DNA of 64,000 nt from Siniperca chuatsi (Eukaryota > Chordata > Actinopteri > Centrarchiformes > Sinipercidae): NCBI RefSeq assembly GCF_020085105.1, contig NC_058052.1:17055733-17119732 (forward strand), written 5' to 3'. The notes under the pieces are model-generated. The model was not told where the DNA came from, searched no databases, and was given only the letters and a program-made list of their open reading frames with translations. Each line of letters opens with the position of its first letter. Position 1 is the stretch's first letter. This document shows, piece by piece, positions 37,642 to 50,100 of the stretch. Both the position numbers and the translations under genes were made by a program.

Positions 37642-40600
37642 CGCATGCTCGATTATCTGCTGTGTATCAGCTTGTAGATCTCTTGTTCTCACTAAAACTC
37701 ATAGCAGAAACACTGACAGGCAGCTTGCATCCACTCCACCCTGGGGCGAGTATGAAAAATTAAAGCTCTATGTTGTTCAGCTCCTCCAACACTGTTGCAG
37801 ATACACATCCATTAATTTTAACAGCTCCATCAATGTTATGTCTCTGCACAGAATTGTGAAAAAACATTGTAAGATCTAAAATTTCCGTAAGTCTCCAGAG
37901 CTTGAAATCAACCCATGATGTGTTATATATATGATATTTATATTAAATGTTTATTTGGAACAAAATCGTCCCACAACAGTAAGTGCAGCCATGTGAACAT
38001 ATTATTACTATTATTATGTATTGTTCAGTTTCCAATGAAGTTAGCAAATTAAATAACAAAAATGACAAAGAGTTCAATCTTTAATGGAATTGTGCTGTGA
38101 AGCTTCTCAAAGATTTTTCCAAGTACATAAAAAAAGATCCCTAAGCCATTTGGAAAAATGAGGACAGAGACATTTCCAGTGTAGTAAAAGTTTTCACTGA
38201 GAGGCATTGGGCACTCTTTGTGTGTGTGTGTGTGTGTGTGTGTGAAGGGAGGGGTGTGTGTTTAAAGGGCACAATATGTTTCAACTTGTTGTCTTAACCC
38301 CTATTGTTCGGGAATCCTTCAAATATTTAATTAAAATTAATTAATTTCACAATCTGTTTCAATGAGGATGCACTCTTAAATATGAATGCAGACATGGCAC
38401 AAACTCATAATGCAGTTTAGTTATCAAATGACAATTGATCATTAAATAAAAGCAAATGGAAAACAAGCTTCTGCAGAAATGTGTTGAATTAATGTCTTTC
38501 CAAGCATGTGCTAAATCAAATTATGTTTCTTTGGAAACTTTATTAATTGATTATGGGATGCCTTGTACTTAATTGAAATATCTCAAAGTCTTTATTCAGC
38601 CATCCACTGAAGGCCACAAGACTGAAAGCTTCAGAAACAACACGAAAGTTGGACCTTGTGTTTGAATGATTTTGTCAAACTGCTGTTTCCAAGGTCAAAA
38701 ATGAACCTTCAAGCTTAACTTTTTATTCATGTTTGAATGGTGAATTAAAGGAATCATGTTTTTTTTTCTGTGCACAGTGCAAACCATGATCGATAGTAGC
38801 AGTGTTTGTTTGACTATACACCTAACTCTGTGTCTATGTCAGGGCAGAGTCAGCTGATTGAAAACTGTACTCATTATGTGTCATAAACACAAAATGATTT
38901 CCACCATGTCATAAGAGTCAATTTCCTTCTGTAAAAATTACAGGCATACCTGCCCAAAGCAGAGGTGTCATAGTCTTTGAGTACTACTTCACACAGTGGG
39001 AAATGGAGCAGCTTTAAAGGCATACAGACGCCCACTCCTCTCACAACATAAATTGTTAGTGTCAGAAAACCCCCAAACTAAAAGCAGAAGATGCTGTAGT
39101 TTTTCTTTACAAGTTTTCCAGAAAGATATTCAATTCAATTAAATTCAAATAAAATACGATGAAGAAGATACGTGTGGATCAGTCACGAGGACCCGGCACT
39201 GAAGAATGGTGTACTGAGGGAAGGATGCTGGCTTGTCCAAGCTAAATAAATAATCTCTGGGCTGCAGAGTTGCAGGAGTGTGGGAGGAGGTCTGCCGGGA
39301 GCATGGAAAAAGTGATTAGTAAAGCGGATCCACTTATAGAAAAAACACCTTCATTATTTTTCCAGACTTCTGTGATAACTGACCCATGTGTTGCTGCGCT
39401 CCCTTGTTACCACACCTTTCAAATAATATTATGTAATAGTGAACGTTGCAAGTGACAGAACGCCATTATGCTGACAGATTAGCATCTTTTAAAGAGGGGC
39501 ATACTGATTTAACAGAGATGAACACTTTAAATACAAAACAATGTTAGGCTTTTCTTATTCTCTCCATGTGCATTTTATCTCACTTTTCATTAGACAAGTG
39601 AAATGATTTATCGGTAAGACTGCAGAGCATGAAAACTAATCATTTCTCATCACTGAATTTACAATTTAAACTGGTTTTATGAAGCTGTCTCTTGAAATGT
39701 GTGCAATGCTGAACATGGGGAATAGTGATAGATGAGCAGGACTATTTTTGTAAATCTTGTTTTAGTTCTTATTCATGACCATTTTTGTTGAGATATAGCT
39801 GATACTTAAAGCATGCAACCATGCAACTACTTTATAGACAATGTGGGTTTTAGGGGCTGACCGAATGAATTACGACAGATCTTACAGCGATGTTTCTCAA
39901 AAGATCCTGCTGCACTCAGTCCACATGCTCATGACCAAAAACACATACAAAGTCCTGTTAATTGGAGAACCTGCTGTTTCTTAAATGGGCCACTGAATGA
40001 AAGGGGCTCAGGGGGCATCTTTATTTAAGCCAGGGCAATGAACTGTAAAGACCACAAAAGTAACAATTGCAGCTGTGCAGCATAAAGCATATGCTTCTTT
40101 TCAGTGAAACCATGTCTATATAAGGGAAATTAGTAGTAGCACACTCACAGGAACTCATCTTTCCCTCATGCTCAATACTTTCTCACATACACGCATTGCT
40201 GTTACATCAGTCCACAGCAGCCCTGTATCCCATTCATGTATCATATAGCAGCAGGGAAGCAGGAGGAAAGCAGGGGAGCTGTAGTCCTTTAATGAGCAGC
40301 CTTTGTAAGAGCAGTCTTTTTGCAGGGTTCTTTCTAACAACCTGCTGTTCACATCCAAATGACCAATTATAGTGCAGCAGGACTGTTCTTACATTCCACT
40401 ACACAAAGAGAGTCAGGCAGGTCATAATAGAGGTACAGAATGTCAAATCTTTAAAAACAGAACTTTAGGCTGAGTAGTATATTGCAGAATGGTGCTATAC
40501 AAATCCACCTATAGGAATTTTATATAAATATAAATATCAAAGAGGTATTTCTTCAAAAAGGTCACCATGAACTATATATGGCACACTAATCCTTATTGGG

Positions 40601-40700
40601 GTATTATGTGAACGTATTTTTCGTTCAGCATCAGATAGCCTACTAATCAATACAATTCCTATCAACTCTGAGGAAGATGGGAGGAATTCTCCAAGGTGCT
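30370..40700. other. Gene-free region upstream of pcsk2
   Basis: About 10 kb of AT-rich sequence with no exon recognised on either strand. It has an AT palindrome near 31370-31402 and homeobox-type taatta runs (for example 38325-38347). Short open frames lack any family pattern. It could hold pcsk2 regulatory elements; no single one can be proved from this sequence. Confidence 0.45.
37582..37637 (+). repeat. TG dinucleotide microsatellite
   Basis: Twenty-eight uninterrupted TG units, followed by a mixed gcgtgcgc end. A smaller TG run lies at 38219-38244. Confidence 0.95.
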
Positions 40701-40755
40701 GAAAAATGTCCCCGAGCTCATCCGGGGGAGGAAACAACGGGACACACCCGCCGGA

Positions 40756-40780
40756 GCCCATTGGTACAACGTCACGCGCA
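40756..40780 (+). promoter_or_regulatory. Candidate pcsk2 promoter elements
   Basis: An inverted CCAAT box (attgg, 40760-40764) and a CRE half-site (cgtca, 40770-40774) lie in a locally CpG-richer stretch about 370 bp upstream of the pcsk2 ATG. cAMP response is plausible for a neuroendocrine convertase. The start site is unknown, so this is inference. Confidence 0.35.
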
Positions 40781-40826
40781 GTAACTACCCGAGCGAGTAA
40801 GGTAAGCCTACATGAATTACAGATGA

Positions 40827-40860
40827 GAGGAGGAGGAGGAGGAGGAGGAGGAGGAGGAGA
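40827..40860 (+). repeat. GGA trinucleotide repeat in pcsk2 upstream/leader
   Basis: About eleven GGA units. It is the exact complement of the TCC/CCT repeat at 41024-41050, so the pair can form a perfect stem of about 27 bp with a loop of about 160 nt. Confidence 0.9.
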
Positions 40861-40975
40861 GATAGAAAGCTGAGGATGCAGGTTTGGTCCACAACACACA
40901 ACCTCCCCGCTCGAACCACACAGCAGGAGCGGCTACACCTCGGTGAAAGACAACTTCCAGTGGTCTCAGCAGCTG

Positions 40976-41083
40976 ATGACGAGGAGATGCGCTCGCAAAA
41001 GCTTTGAATCGACCCCTTTACATCCTCCTCCTCCTCCTCCTCCTCCTCCTGCCATCTCTAGCGAAGAGCATCCCGCACTCTGA
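40976..41083 (+). promoter_or_regulatory. Upstream ORF with nine consecutive prolines in pcsk2 leader
   Basis: ATG at 40976 opens a 35-codon frame, MTRRCARKSFESTPLH followed by nine CCT proline codons (41024-41050) and AISSEEHPAL, ending at TGA 41081-41083. That is 50 nt before the pcsk2 ATG at 41134. If the region is in the mRNA leader, a polyproline stretch of this length would be expected to slow ribosomes. Transcription of the region is assumed, not shown. Confidence 0.5.
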
Positions 41084-41133
41084 TTTCACTCCGACGGGCA
41101 GGCAGACAGGCGGATTGACACAAGCCAGACACG

Positions 41134-44100
41134 ATGCGTCCCCGACATGGGACAGCTGTGGGATTTATGGTGCTGCTGAACGCTCTGCTGCTTGCGACGC
41201 AGGCTGCAGAAGGAGTCTTAACGGACCATCTTCTGGTTCAGTTGCATGAGGACGCACAGGATGAGGCGCACCAACTTGCAACACAACATGGGTTCCAGAG
41301 TGCAAGAAAGGTAGATATGCTCGAAAACATTGTCACGCATTGCTGGCATTATAAGCTAGTTTTTTGTTTTTCCCTTGAGGAAACCAAACTTTGCTTGACT
41401 GATTTATTATTGCAAAGCAAATTATTCAGATTAACTACTGAAACATAAGCATATTTGGCAACGTTTCTATCCTTTCTCACTATCGGAAAAGGTCAAACAT
41501 ACTGTATTTAGCAACATAATCAGTCCAGTAGAGAAGATACTCAGAGGCTTCTGAAGGTTTTCTTTTGGTTTGACTTCATTACACTTTTGCTTAATTTGAT
41601 GACGTCATTCCTACCAAAACGCAGGCCCTGGTTAGTAGGTTGCCCATCGGCCTACGGCCCCTGGGGACTATATCTCCAGACACATCCAATTTCAGTGTCC
41701 TATAAAGCAAAATACACTTGGAGCCTTTTTTTGTGAAAGATGCTTTTTCTTTTTTTTCTTTTTAAAAGCACAACCCATTACATCAGCAGGGGTTTCTCTC
41801 ACAACATGAAGTTGTGGTGTGATCTCATGAGAATTTGATAGATTCCATCTTTGTATGTTTAGTCACTAAATCCCATGAATGGATTTGGAGAATCCTGTTT
41901 ATTTTTGTTGAATTACTTTGAGTATCTGATTTGTTAAAAAGGGGTAACCCTTTTTACATTAAATTTTACAACATTTATAAAAAGCACACCTTTCTCTATC
42001 TCATACATAGTGTATTCACATTGCATTGTCGTGACATGGGTGGCCTTCCCTGCAGACATGGCATTTTACTCACCTGAGACAATATGTCTTATTAAATAGC
42101 TTGACAAATGCAGCAGGCATCACAACATGTCAAGAGACATAACGAGCCATTTATGGCAGACCAATGGAAGTAATTCTCTGACAGTGTGTGTGCCTTGTCA
42201 CATGTCAAAATAAATGTGTGGGTGAAATTGGCTGGAGCCTTAGCCAGTGAGGCGTAGCAGTGAACAGAGGGGTGTCTGCTGCTCTGAATGAGGATTTTCT
42301 TTTTTTTTTATCTTCACAATAAAAAAAAACCCTGGTTCAATCTGTAACTCATCATAATGTGATATCTGTGTGGTGGTTGTGCATTAGTTCAGGTTATGTA
42401 ATCAGCAGCTATATTTATCTTATTGGGATATGCACCATTAAACAATGTCTGTGTCTTTGAATTATGTTCTATTGTTGCTTAATTAACTGGACCGGGACAC
42501 AGACCCAGGACACACATACAAATGTGAGCACAAAGAGAGATAAAAGAGAGAGAAAGAAATCTGCGATCAGCCAATAATCAAAAAAACCTTAATTACTAAA
42601 AGAGCATTCAATGGAAGATCAGTATTTGTATTTTGCATCAGATACATAAGCTTTTGTCATTTTGGGGGCAACAATGGTAGAATTAAAGAGCAGTGGAAGA
42701 TAAGAATAATCCTCGTCCTTCGATAAGAATTTCATTTTCACATTAGATCTGACAGGCGCATCTGAAAGCATTTATTTTGAGGATTGACCTGTACCATGGC
42801 TGTTACTAAAGCATAAGGGGGTATTTAATCTGTGCACAGTGCTGGAAGGAAAGCTTTGGATGATGCATCTCATTTTCCTGCCCTTGTGATTTATTATGGT
42901 TGATTCCAGCACTGTTCCCCAGTGCCTTAAAATAGACCCTCGGTGAAATCCAGGGAATCAGCACCCTTGTTCCCACCTGGAGGATGACCTGCTGTCCTTC
43001 TCCTCCATTTATGATCTATTGTATTTTTTGTATTCACCATTGATTTGCCTCTGTGTTTGTTCTCATCTCTGCTTCTGCTCCTGATCATCTTCTTCTCTTG
43101 CCTTTTTTTTACCCAGCTTCCCTTTGGAGAGGGGCTCTTTCACTTCTATCCACAGGACACTTCAAAGAGGCGGAGCAAACGCAGTGCCCGCAGCAGACAG
43201 TGGCTCCAAAAAGACAGCAGGGTAAGCATACATGCAGAGATGCACACTGAGAAACGCACACTGTGTGTTTCCTGCACGCATGTGCCTAGAGTAGCATGGC
43301 TGCCCATTGACTTTGCATTATAATGGTTATTTTGAGACAAGTATCCAAAATCAAGGCTTTAACATTGAAGTAAGATAGTTGGATGCACCTAGCTCGCAAA
43401 GGTCTAACTATTTATTACAGCAGCTGATGTGCAGAAAACACCAAAGGTACACAGAGTAAACAGAGCTCACCTGGGACAGACCACATGACATCAAAAGCCA
43501 CAGAACTTCCTGTAATTAGAAGACAAAATCATGAGAATAGACATATTATTAAGTAGTAGCCAGAGAGATAAAATAAGAGCATAATATGAGGGTGATATAA
43601 TTAAAATTCAAAAGAAGGGAGAGGCTGTAATGAAGAGGGCAATACAAAAAAACTGAAAGAAACAAAAATGGGATTCACAAAATGACAAAATATAAGAAAG
43701 AAGGTACAACATATTCTTCATTCACCCAAACTGTAGCTACAATGGCAAGATCAAAAATTAATTGTGTGGTCTCCACATCATGGGGGGCTTGATTATTTGT
43801 ATAGTTCTGTGACTGAGTGTCTATACTCAAAGGGTTGGAGGCTAGTATCTACAAATATATACATTAAAGCAAAAATAGTTTTTATTGCTTTATCATGCTG
43901 ATGTTGATGCACATTAATGACATTCTGAGTACAGAGTGTGAACTGAGAATTGTTTGTATTTGAAAATGTTTTGGTGTACAAGTCAGTGTCTTATGATTTT
44001 AACATTCATTATAGCAACTGTCATGTTGAACAGTGACTGATATCACCAGCAGTTATCAACAGGAAATCATACGGCCAGTGCTCACAATGATGATAAAAGA

Positions 44101-47100
44101 CCACCATAAAAGATCATCCACCATCCAAACAATATATTTGGAACTTCATTCTGAAAAAAAAATCTCAAAAACCTGAATAATCATAAATTTATGTTAATGT
44201 ATTATGGTTGATATGTAGAATAGACGTACAGAAGGACACTGTTTGTCACTGGTTGTTGGCCATAGTTGTTGTGATAGATAAATATATATTTAAACCATGG
44301 CATGGTCTGGTACGTATATAACTACACTGTAGACATACTGTAATCATCATACACTGTATCACAGCCTAAGATCCTTGGTGCTTTCTCACTTTCTTTCTGT
44401 CTAGTCTCAAGAAAAAAAGCGACTGTGTTTTTGCCATCAGGGCAACTCAAAACCCCGTGGAATGTCACTAATTCAATAGCCAGCTCTAAATCACTTACTA
44501 AAACTCTCTTGTATAGACTTGCCTTTTGGTATTTTAGGATTTTTTTTTCTAAATATTTCTTTGAATGTGTTTCTTTTTTAAGTTCCATTTTTGTATTTCA
44601 CGATTTGTGTTTATATGCCTTCCTGTGAAGACACATAAATGAAGTAGGCCTAGTGTTGTAACAGTAGCATTTGTATTGTAAATGATAAATTATGGTAAAT
44701 TATCACAACATGAGTTATGTTCTAATATGATAACATTATATAATTACATATAATTTATAATTACATTTATATTCAATATAAGTCCATACGTATGTGCCAA
44801 TATATATTTTTGGATGTGGATGGAATGGTAAGTGGTAATGAGTGATAAACATTTTTAATGTTTCATCTGCTGATTATTTTATCAATTAATCGTAAAAGGT
44901 TTGGTTTATACAAGGTCAGAAAATAGTTTCAGTTTACGGTAATGTAAGACAAGGAAAAGCAGCAAATTCTCATATTTTAGTAGCTGGAACCTGCTAATAA
45001 TGCTTGGCATTTTTGCTTGAAAAATGACTTTAACGATTAATGTTATGTCTCTCATGACTCATTGATGAATTGACAAATTGTTTCAGCTCTACTTCATAAT
45101 ATAAAACACAAAGATCTGCTGTGTCTTCAAGCTCTTATCAAACAGTTTGGCTGCGTGCTGAGCTCTGCGTGTTAAGCTCAGTCCACTGTTGGAGGCGGTG
45201 AAAGTGGAGGTCTTGCTGCAGACAATCAACTAACCTCTCTAATTGCGGTTGTGAGAGGTGCTAATGAAAATAAATGCGAGCCACTCCACCGAGCTAAATA
45301 CAGCTAATGGAAGTGAGACAGCAAGGACATGGACTGGTCTACATTCCAAATGCTGGGTTTTAATCAGATACTTGACATGCTCATATGCAACATTGCAGTT
45401 ATTGATTTCTGTGCATCTCTGGAATGGATGAGGTCAGCTAGTCTGATTTAATGTTGCCTGTTTATCATTCTGAAGTGTCTTCCTCCTTCCTCTTTCAAGG
45501 TAGTATGGTGGACATACCTCAGTTTTACACCTGCAAAAAGCCTGAATAGTATTTTAAAGGTTAAAAAAGAGTGTCATGTTGTGTAGTAGTCAGTTAAATG
45601 ATCTTTTAAATTTAAAGGAGTCATTACACACTCATTTAACATACTTAAAAACATGTCTAATTGAGTAGCAGCACTGAATGTACTGTAGAGTGTATTGGAA
45701 GGATTTCGTAGTGTCCCAGGAGCCCTGTTCTTTGTTGGACTCTATTAGTGGAGCATGTTGACCCACTTCTGACTCACCCACTATCTTTTCCTAGTATTCC
45801 TCTGCATCTTTCTCTATGCTTACTTGTCCTTGTCTTCTCTTGTCCTTTTACATGTCATGTCAAAAACTTATTACAAATGAGACGTCTGTTCATCCACACA
45901 TCCGTGCCTTCACCCTATCCATCCATCCATTCACGATTCCTTTCTCCCATGTGTTTTTTACATGAGACAAATACATTAGAAATCTATTTAAGGCATACTA
46001 GGAAGTGGGTGTGAAATAAACAAAGGTGGAAAATAGAAAATTTAATAAATCTTTGTGAATGAGCAGCATCCCTTGACCCTGAAAGACACATGCCTGGGAA
46101 AGCCAGGAGGGAAATGAGGGCGAGGAGAAAGGAGAGGGGCAGCACAGCTCTTTGATTTGAATGTGAAGTGAAGCGTTGTGAGCAAGCAGTGGGCAAAGGC
46201 AGAGAGTGATGGTGGTGCATGGGCACTGTTTGATGTTGTGAGTGGGCAGTATGACATGCTGTCTCAAGGGAAATACCAGCTCTCCTGCCAAGTGATGGAA
46301 TAAAATGATGGATGGAGAGAAGGGGGGAAATGCAGGATAACGTAGAAAGTGCTGGTAGATTCCCTCTGAATGGGAATGAAATTATGTGACGACAAATGTA
46401 ACATGAGGCCAATTTAAAAAGAAAAAATTATCGCGCTAAGATTATTTTCACCATTTTATAATCCTCCAAGAGAGAAGATAATATGCAAATATAGTGATTT
46501 CATTTTTTCAGGGCTGCTTGTCATTTAAAGGACTTACTTACTGATTGATTTACAGTGTGTTTGTCCCCTGATTGCTTAGAGTATGCCATAAAAGAAAGAT
46601 CTGGATGAATAGGCTTTGGCCATTTTAAAAGGCCATCTTAAGTGCTGCTCTGCTCTCTTATCTGTGGCGGTAAACACATAGGACAATGCCTGTTTCTCTC
46701 AGTCACACTAGAGTGAATTTGCTATGGGTAAGCACAAGAGGAACATTTAGCCACAGGGACCCATTTTCAAAATGTAGCTTTGAAACTGTGCAAAAGACAT
46801 TGTGATTTATTATTATTAGCATCACTAATTCTGGTATGCAAATAGAATTAAAGTCAATGAGGTATAGATTTATTTGTAGTGTTGATAATTTTATGTAGAA
46901 AGTCCAGTTCCCAGTCTTTCCATTACACCTACACACACAATAAAGAGACAGAGAGAGACAGAAAAGGACCTAAACCTTCATATGCAATCATTGCCCTTAA
47001 GACATTGGTGACAAGCAGATTGTTGGTACTTCACTTCAGGCTAGGTTTAGGTATTGCCTAGTGAAGGTGGCTATTTGATGAAAACCTCGCAGGAAATGGG

Positions 47101-50100
47101 AGGTGATCTCAAATTAGAATGGCTGAGTTACTAGGCTCCCGCTGATTACTGTTGTCTTCACAACTACTGACAAAGATGAAGGCAGTGAAATTTTGGGAGT
47201 ATAGTGTTTGCTTTGTGGCTTGATTTCTAAATGTAGCAGAAATTAAAATACAACATCACTGTCAAAGACACCCAATCATTTTGATGACAGTGACCAGCTA
47301 ATCAAGCACCTGAATTTCATCTAAGATATTTATCCCCATCATTTATGTTCTCTGTCCTATGTTATCTTCTAGTGCTTGATAAATGGTATTGTGGCAGCTT
47401 TCAGTAAGCATTTGTAATTCAAAACACAGCTGTTCATCTGTCTAAGTGCCTTTGATGATTCAAAGAAACACAAGCTTATTTATGAGTGTAATTGCTGTGG
47501 CTTTTTGTTGAAAATGTACTGACAGAAAATAAACCCTCCATCTCTTGTGTGGCAGGTGAGTTTGGAAGCATTGGCTCCAGCTGCAGCCCCTCTGATTAGG
47601 AGAAAAAGAATAGCCCTTTTGATTTACATGATGTTCTGCCTTCATGGTACAGTAGAGCACAGCTGGGTTTGCTGATTTCCTGTGCACAGAGCAGCGCACG
47701 CCTACATTTCACCCATCATAAGAAATCCTATTTATAGTTTTACTTATGTGTTCCAGCACAGGCACTGTTGTGCACCTAGATTTCATTTTGCTCTTTGTCT
47801 GATCCCTTTAGAAAATGTTTTGCTGACTTTAAAATGACCACGACCTGGTATTTCGTTTGCTTTCTTCCCCAGGTGAAGAATGTCTTTGAGCAAGAGGGTT
47901 TTAGTCGTCAGAAGCGAGGCTACAGAAATATCAATGATATTGAAACCAACATGAGTGACCCTTTATTCACCAAACAGTGGTATCTGGTGAGTAATCATCC
48001 AAGCAGATGTCTGCATGCCGCCTGACCTTTCGGATCAACCCACATTCTTCCACCTTAATTAGTCAGAGGCCAGGCATATTCCCCACTACTTTCTGAATCA
48101 ACGTTGTTATTCATTCTTTAATTAGCCTGGCCAATACTGGCCATGCCATCTCATCGCTGCATTTATGGCGCCTAGTTTCCTCCCCTCTTGTTTACCCTAA
48201 CTGGCAAGCGTGACTTTTATGCCACAGCATGTCAGATGAATGTGCCGTTTCACTGACATTTACTTCCCCTTCTTCTGACCTTCACTCTCCCACCCCCAAG
48301 CAATCCTTATCCGTACCCTCCCCTTCCCACACACACACACACACACCCACACACATGCACACACATATCCTCCATGTTGATTAATTTTCTAATGGTGGCT
48401 CACCTGGGTGCCATGACTCATGGATGTTCTCCATATTGTCTGAGTGATTAGATAAACACAGGCCAGGCAGATGGGACCCCTGGGCTGGATCTTAATGTGG
48501 CTGAAGCTTGGCAACTGGGCTACACGGGCAAAGGAGTTACCATCGCAATCATGGACGATGGTGAGTATAAAGTGCTGTTGTTTCTTACCCTTGAGCGCTG
48601 TCTGAAAGCACTCAATTATACCTGCATATATTCATCATACTGATTTAATTACTTTGTTCACATCTGTTTAATTAACAATACAATGAATAGTAGCACAAGG
48701 TTGCTTTCCAGAATATGTATGGTGACCATTGATACGTTTGTGTATAATTTGTTTTTTACCACATGCTTTGTCAACTTGTATTTTATCATACATTTTATAA
48801 AGAATTAGTGTTACTGTATTACTGGTAGATGTCAAAGAGTTGCAAACAGATGTGACAGAATGCAAGGCCTTTGTCTACTTCCTGCTGGACTGATATTTTA
48901 AAAATGGTACATTTAGTGTAGGAGTATGGTGTGTAAATAGGTATTAGATAAAAATGCACAAATACAATATTACAATATGGAAATACGTATGGTAAAGCAA
49001 ATAAGTAAAATAATCCTAAACATAAACAGGCATGATATAACCAGAGAAAAGTAGCAAATCATCACATTTGAGAGCTTGAAACCAGAAAATGTTGATAATT
49101 GACTTATGGTTAATTTTCTGTCAATACACTCATTAATCAACTAATTGTTTGAGCACTATTCCATATCTGTTGTTATTTTTTTTTTTTCAGAATTGAATTA
49201 TTCATTGATATCACAATGTCATGAAGAACAAAACTAAACAAATATGTTACTGTGGTGTAACAGCAATAAGAACTTGAGGTCATGATATCCTCTGTCAAGC
49301 ACTCCCTATCATGCTTAATTATATCACTGATTAATGTCAGAATCCCATTTCAGGCATCGACTATCTACATCCAGACCTGGCATCAAATTATGTGAGTACC
49401 TCAGTGTTATTGAATTTCATACTTTCCTTCATTTCCTTGAAGTGCTGTTATTAACTGAAGCAGGGGTTCAGGTGGTGAATTTCACGGGCTTTGTGCGGCG
49501 TGCCATTGGCAGTGACAGGTTCTTTCCAAGTTGCCTTCATGGCTGCCGAGTCTCCTTGTATTCCTGGAGGACGCAGAGACAGGCAGACGGCCAGCCAAGC
49601 TGTTTAATGTTAATGCACACTGCACTGTGGCAGGCACAATGGCAGGCCGATCTGTCACAAGCAGAGATAATGCCAGGGTAGTTGGCACTGCATAATGTGA
49701 TGCTCTATCTCCAGAATACTGATAAAACCTTAAAGGACAAGTGGGATTGCTAAATGGAACAAGGAAATGAAGGCTTAGTTTGATTTGACTATTAAGTTTG
49801 CAGTTTTGTCTGTGTGACTGCTTTGGGCTGTCGTCTTGAATCCAGTGATGCACAGTTGTAAACCTTCCAGAGAAACTGAGGTGTTGTGAAAGAGTGAGTC
49901 ATGGCGCTTTGTTGGCCTCAAAACACCCCCTTTTGTCATTTATGTCCTTGCTTTTTTAACAAGAAATGTATTAAAAAATGCCAGTAGTTTGTGTACTTAT
50001 CTCACCTATTTGTTAATATATTGTTGCAACGAGATATTAAAGATTACACCAGTACAGAGTGCTCTCTGTTTTGCTTTTCCGCCTCATGTGCACACTGTGT

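Noticed and set aside
37557-37879. Cys/Val repeat frames
   Set aside because: Products of the TG microsatellite.
25800-40700. Search for CRISPR, operon or phage-like structure
   Set aside because: The window is vertebrate nuclear DNA; no spaced repeats or bacterial gene organisation exist here.
41004-41249. Leucine-rich frame that looks like a signal peptide before pcsk2
   Set aside because: It starts at TTG, its leucines come from the CCT repeat in another register, and it overlaps the true pcsk2 frame.
44322-44588. 88-codon minus-strand frame with Lys-rich start in pcsk2 intron 2
   Set aside because: No recognisable domain or splice context; likely chance or an unknown repeat remnant.
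45984-46412. 142-codon minus-strand frame in pcsk2 intron 2
   Set aside because: Overlapping frames are open in all registers because of low stop content; no family resemblance or exon signals.
49334-49681. 115-codon plus-strand frame in pcsk2
   Set aside because: Contains real exon 5 (49354-49391) in another register and otherwise runs through intron sequence.
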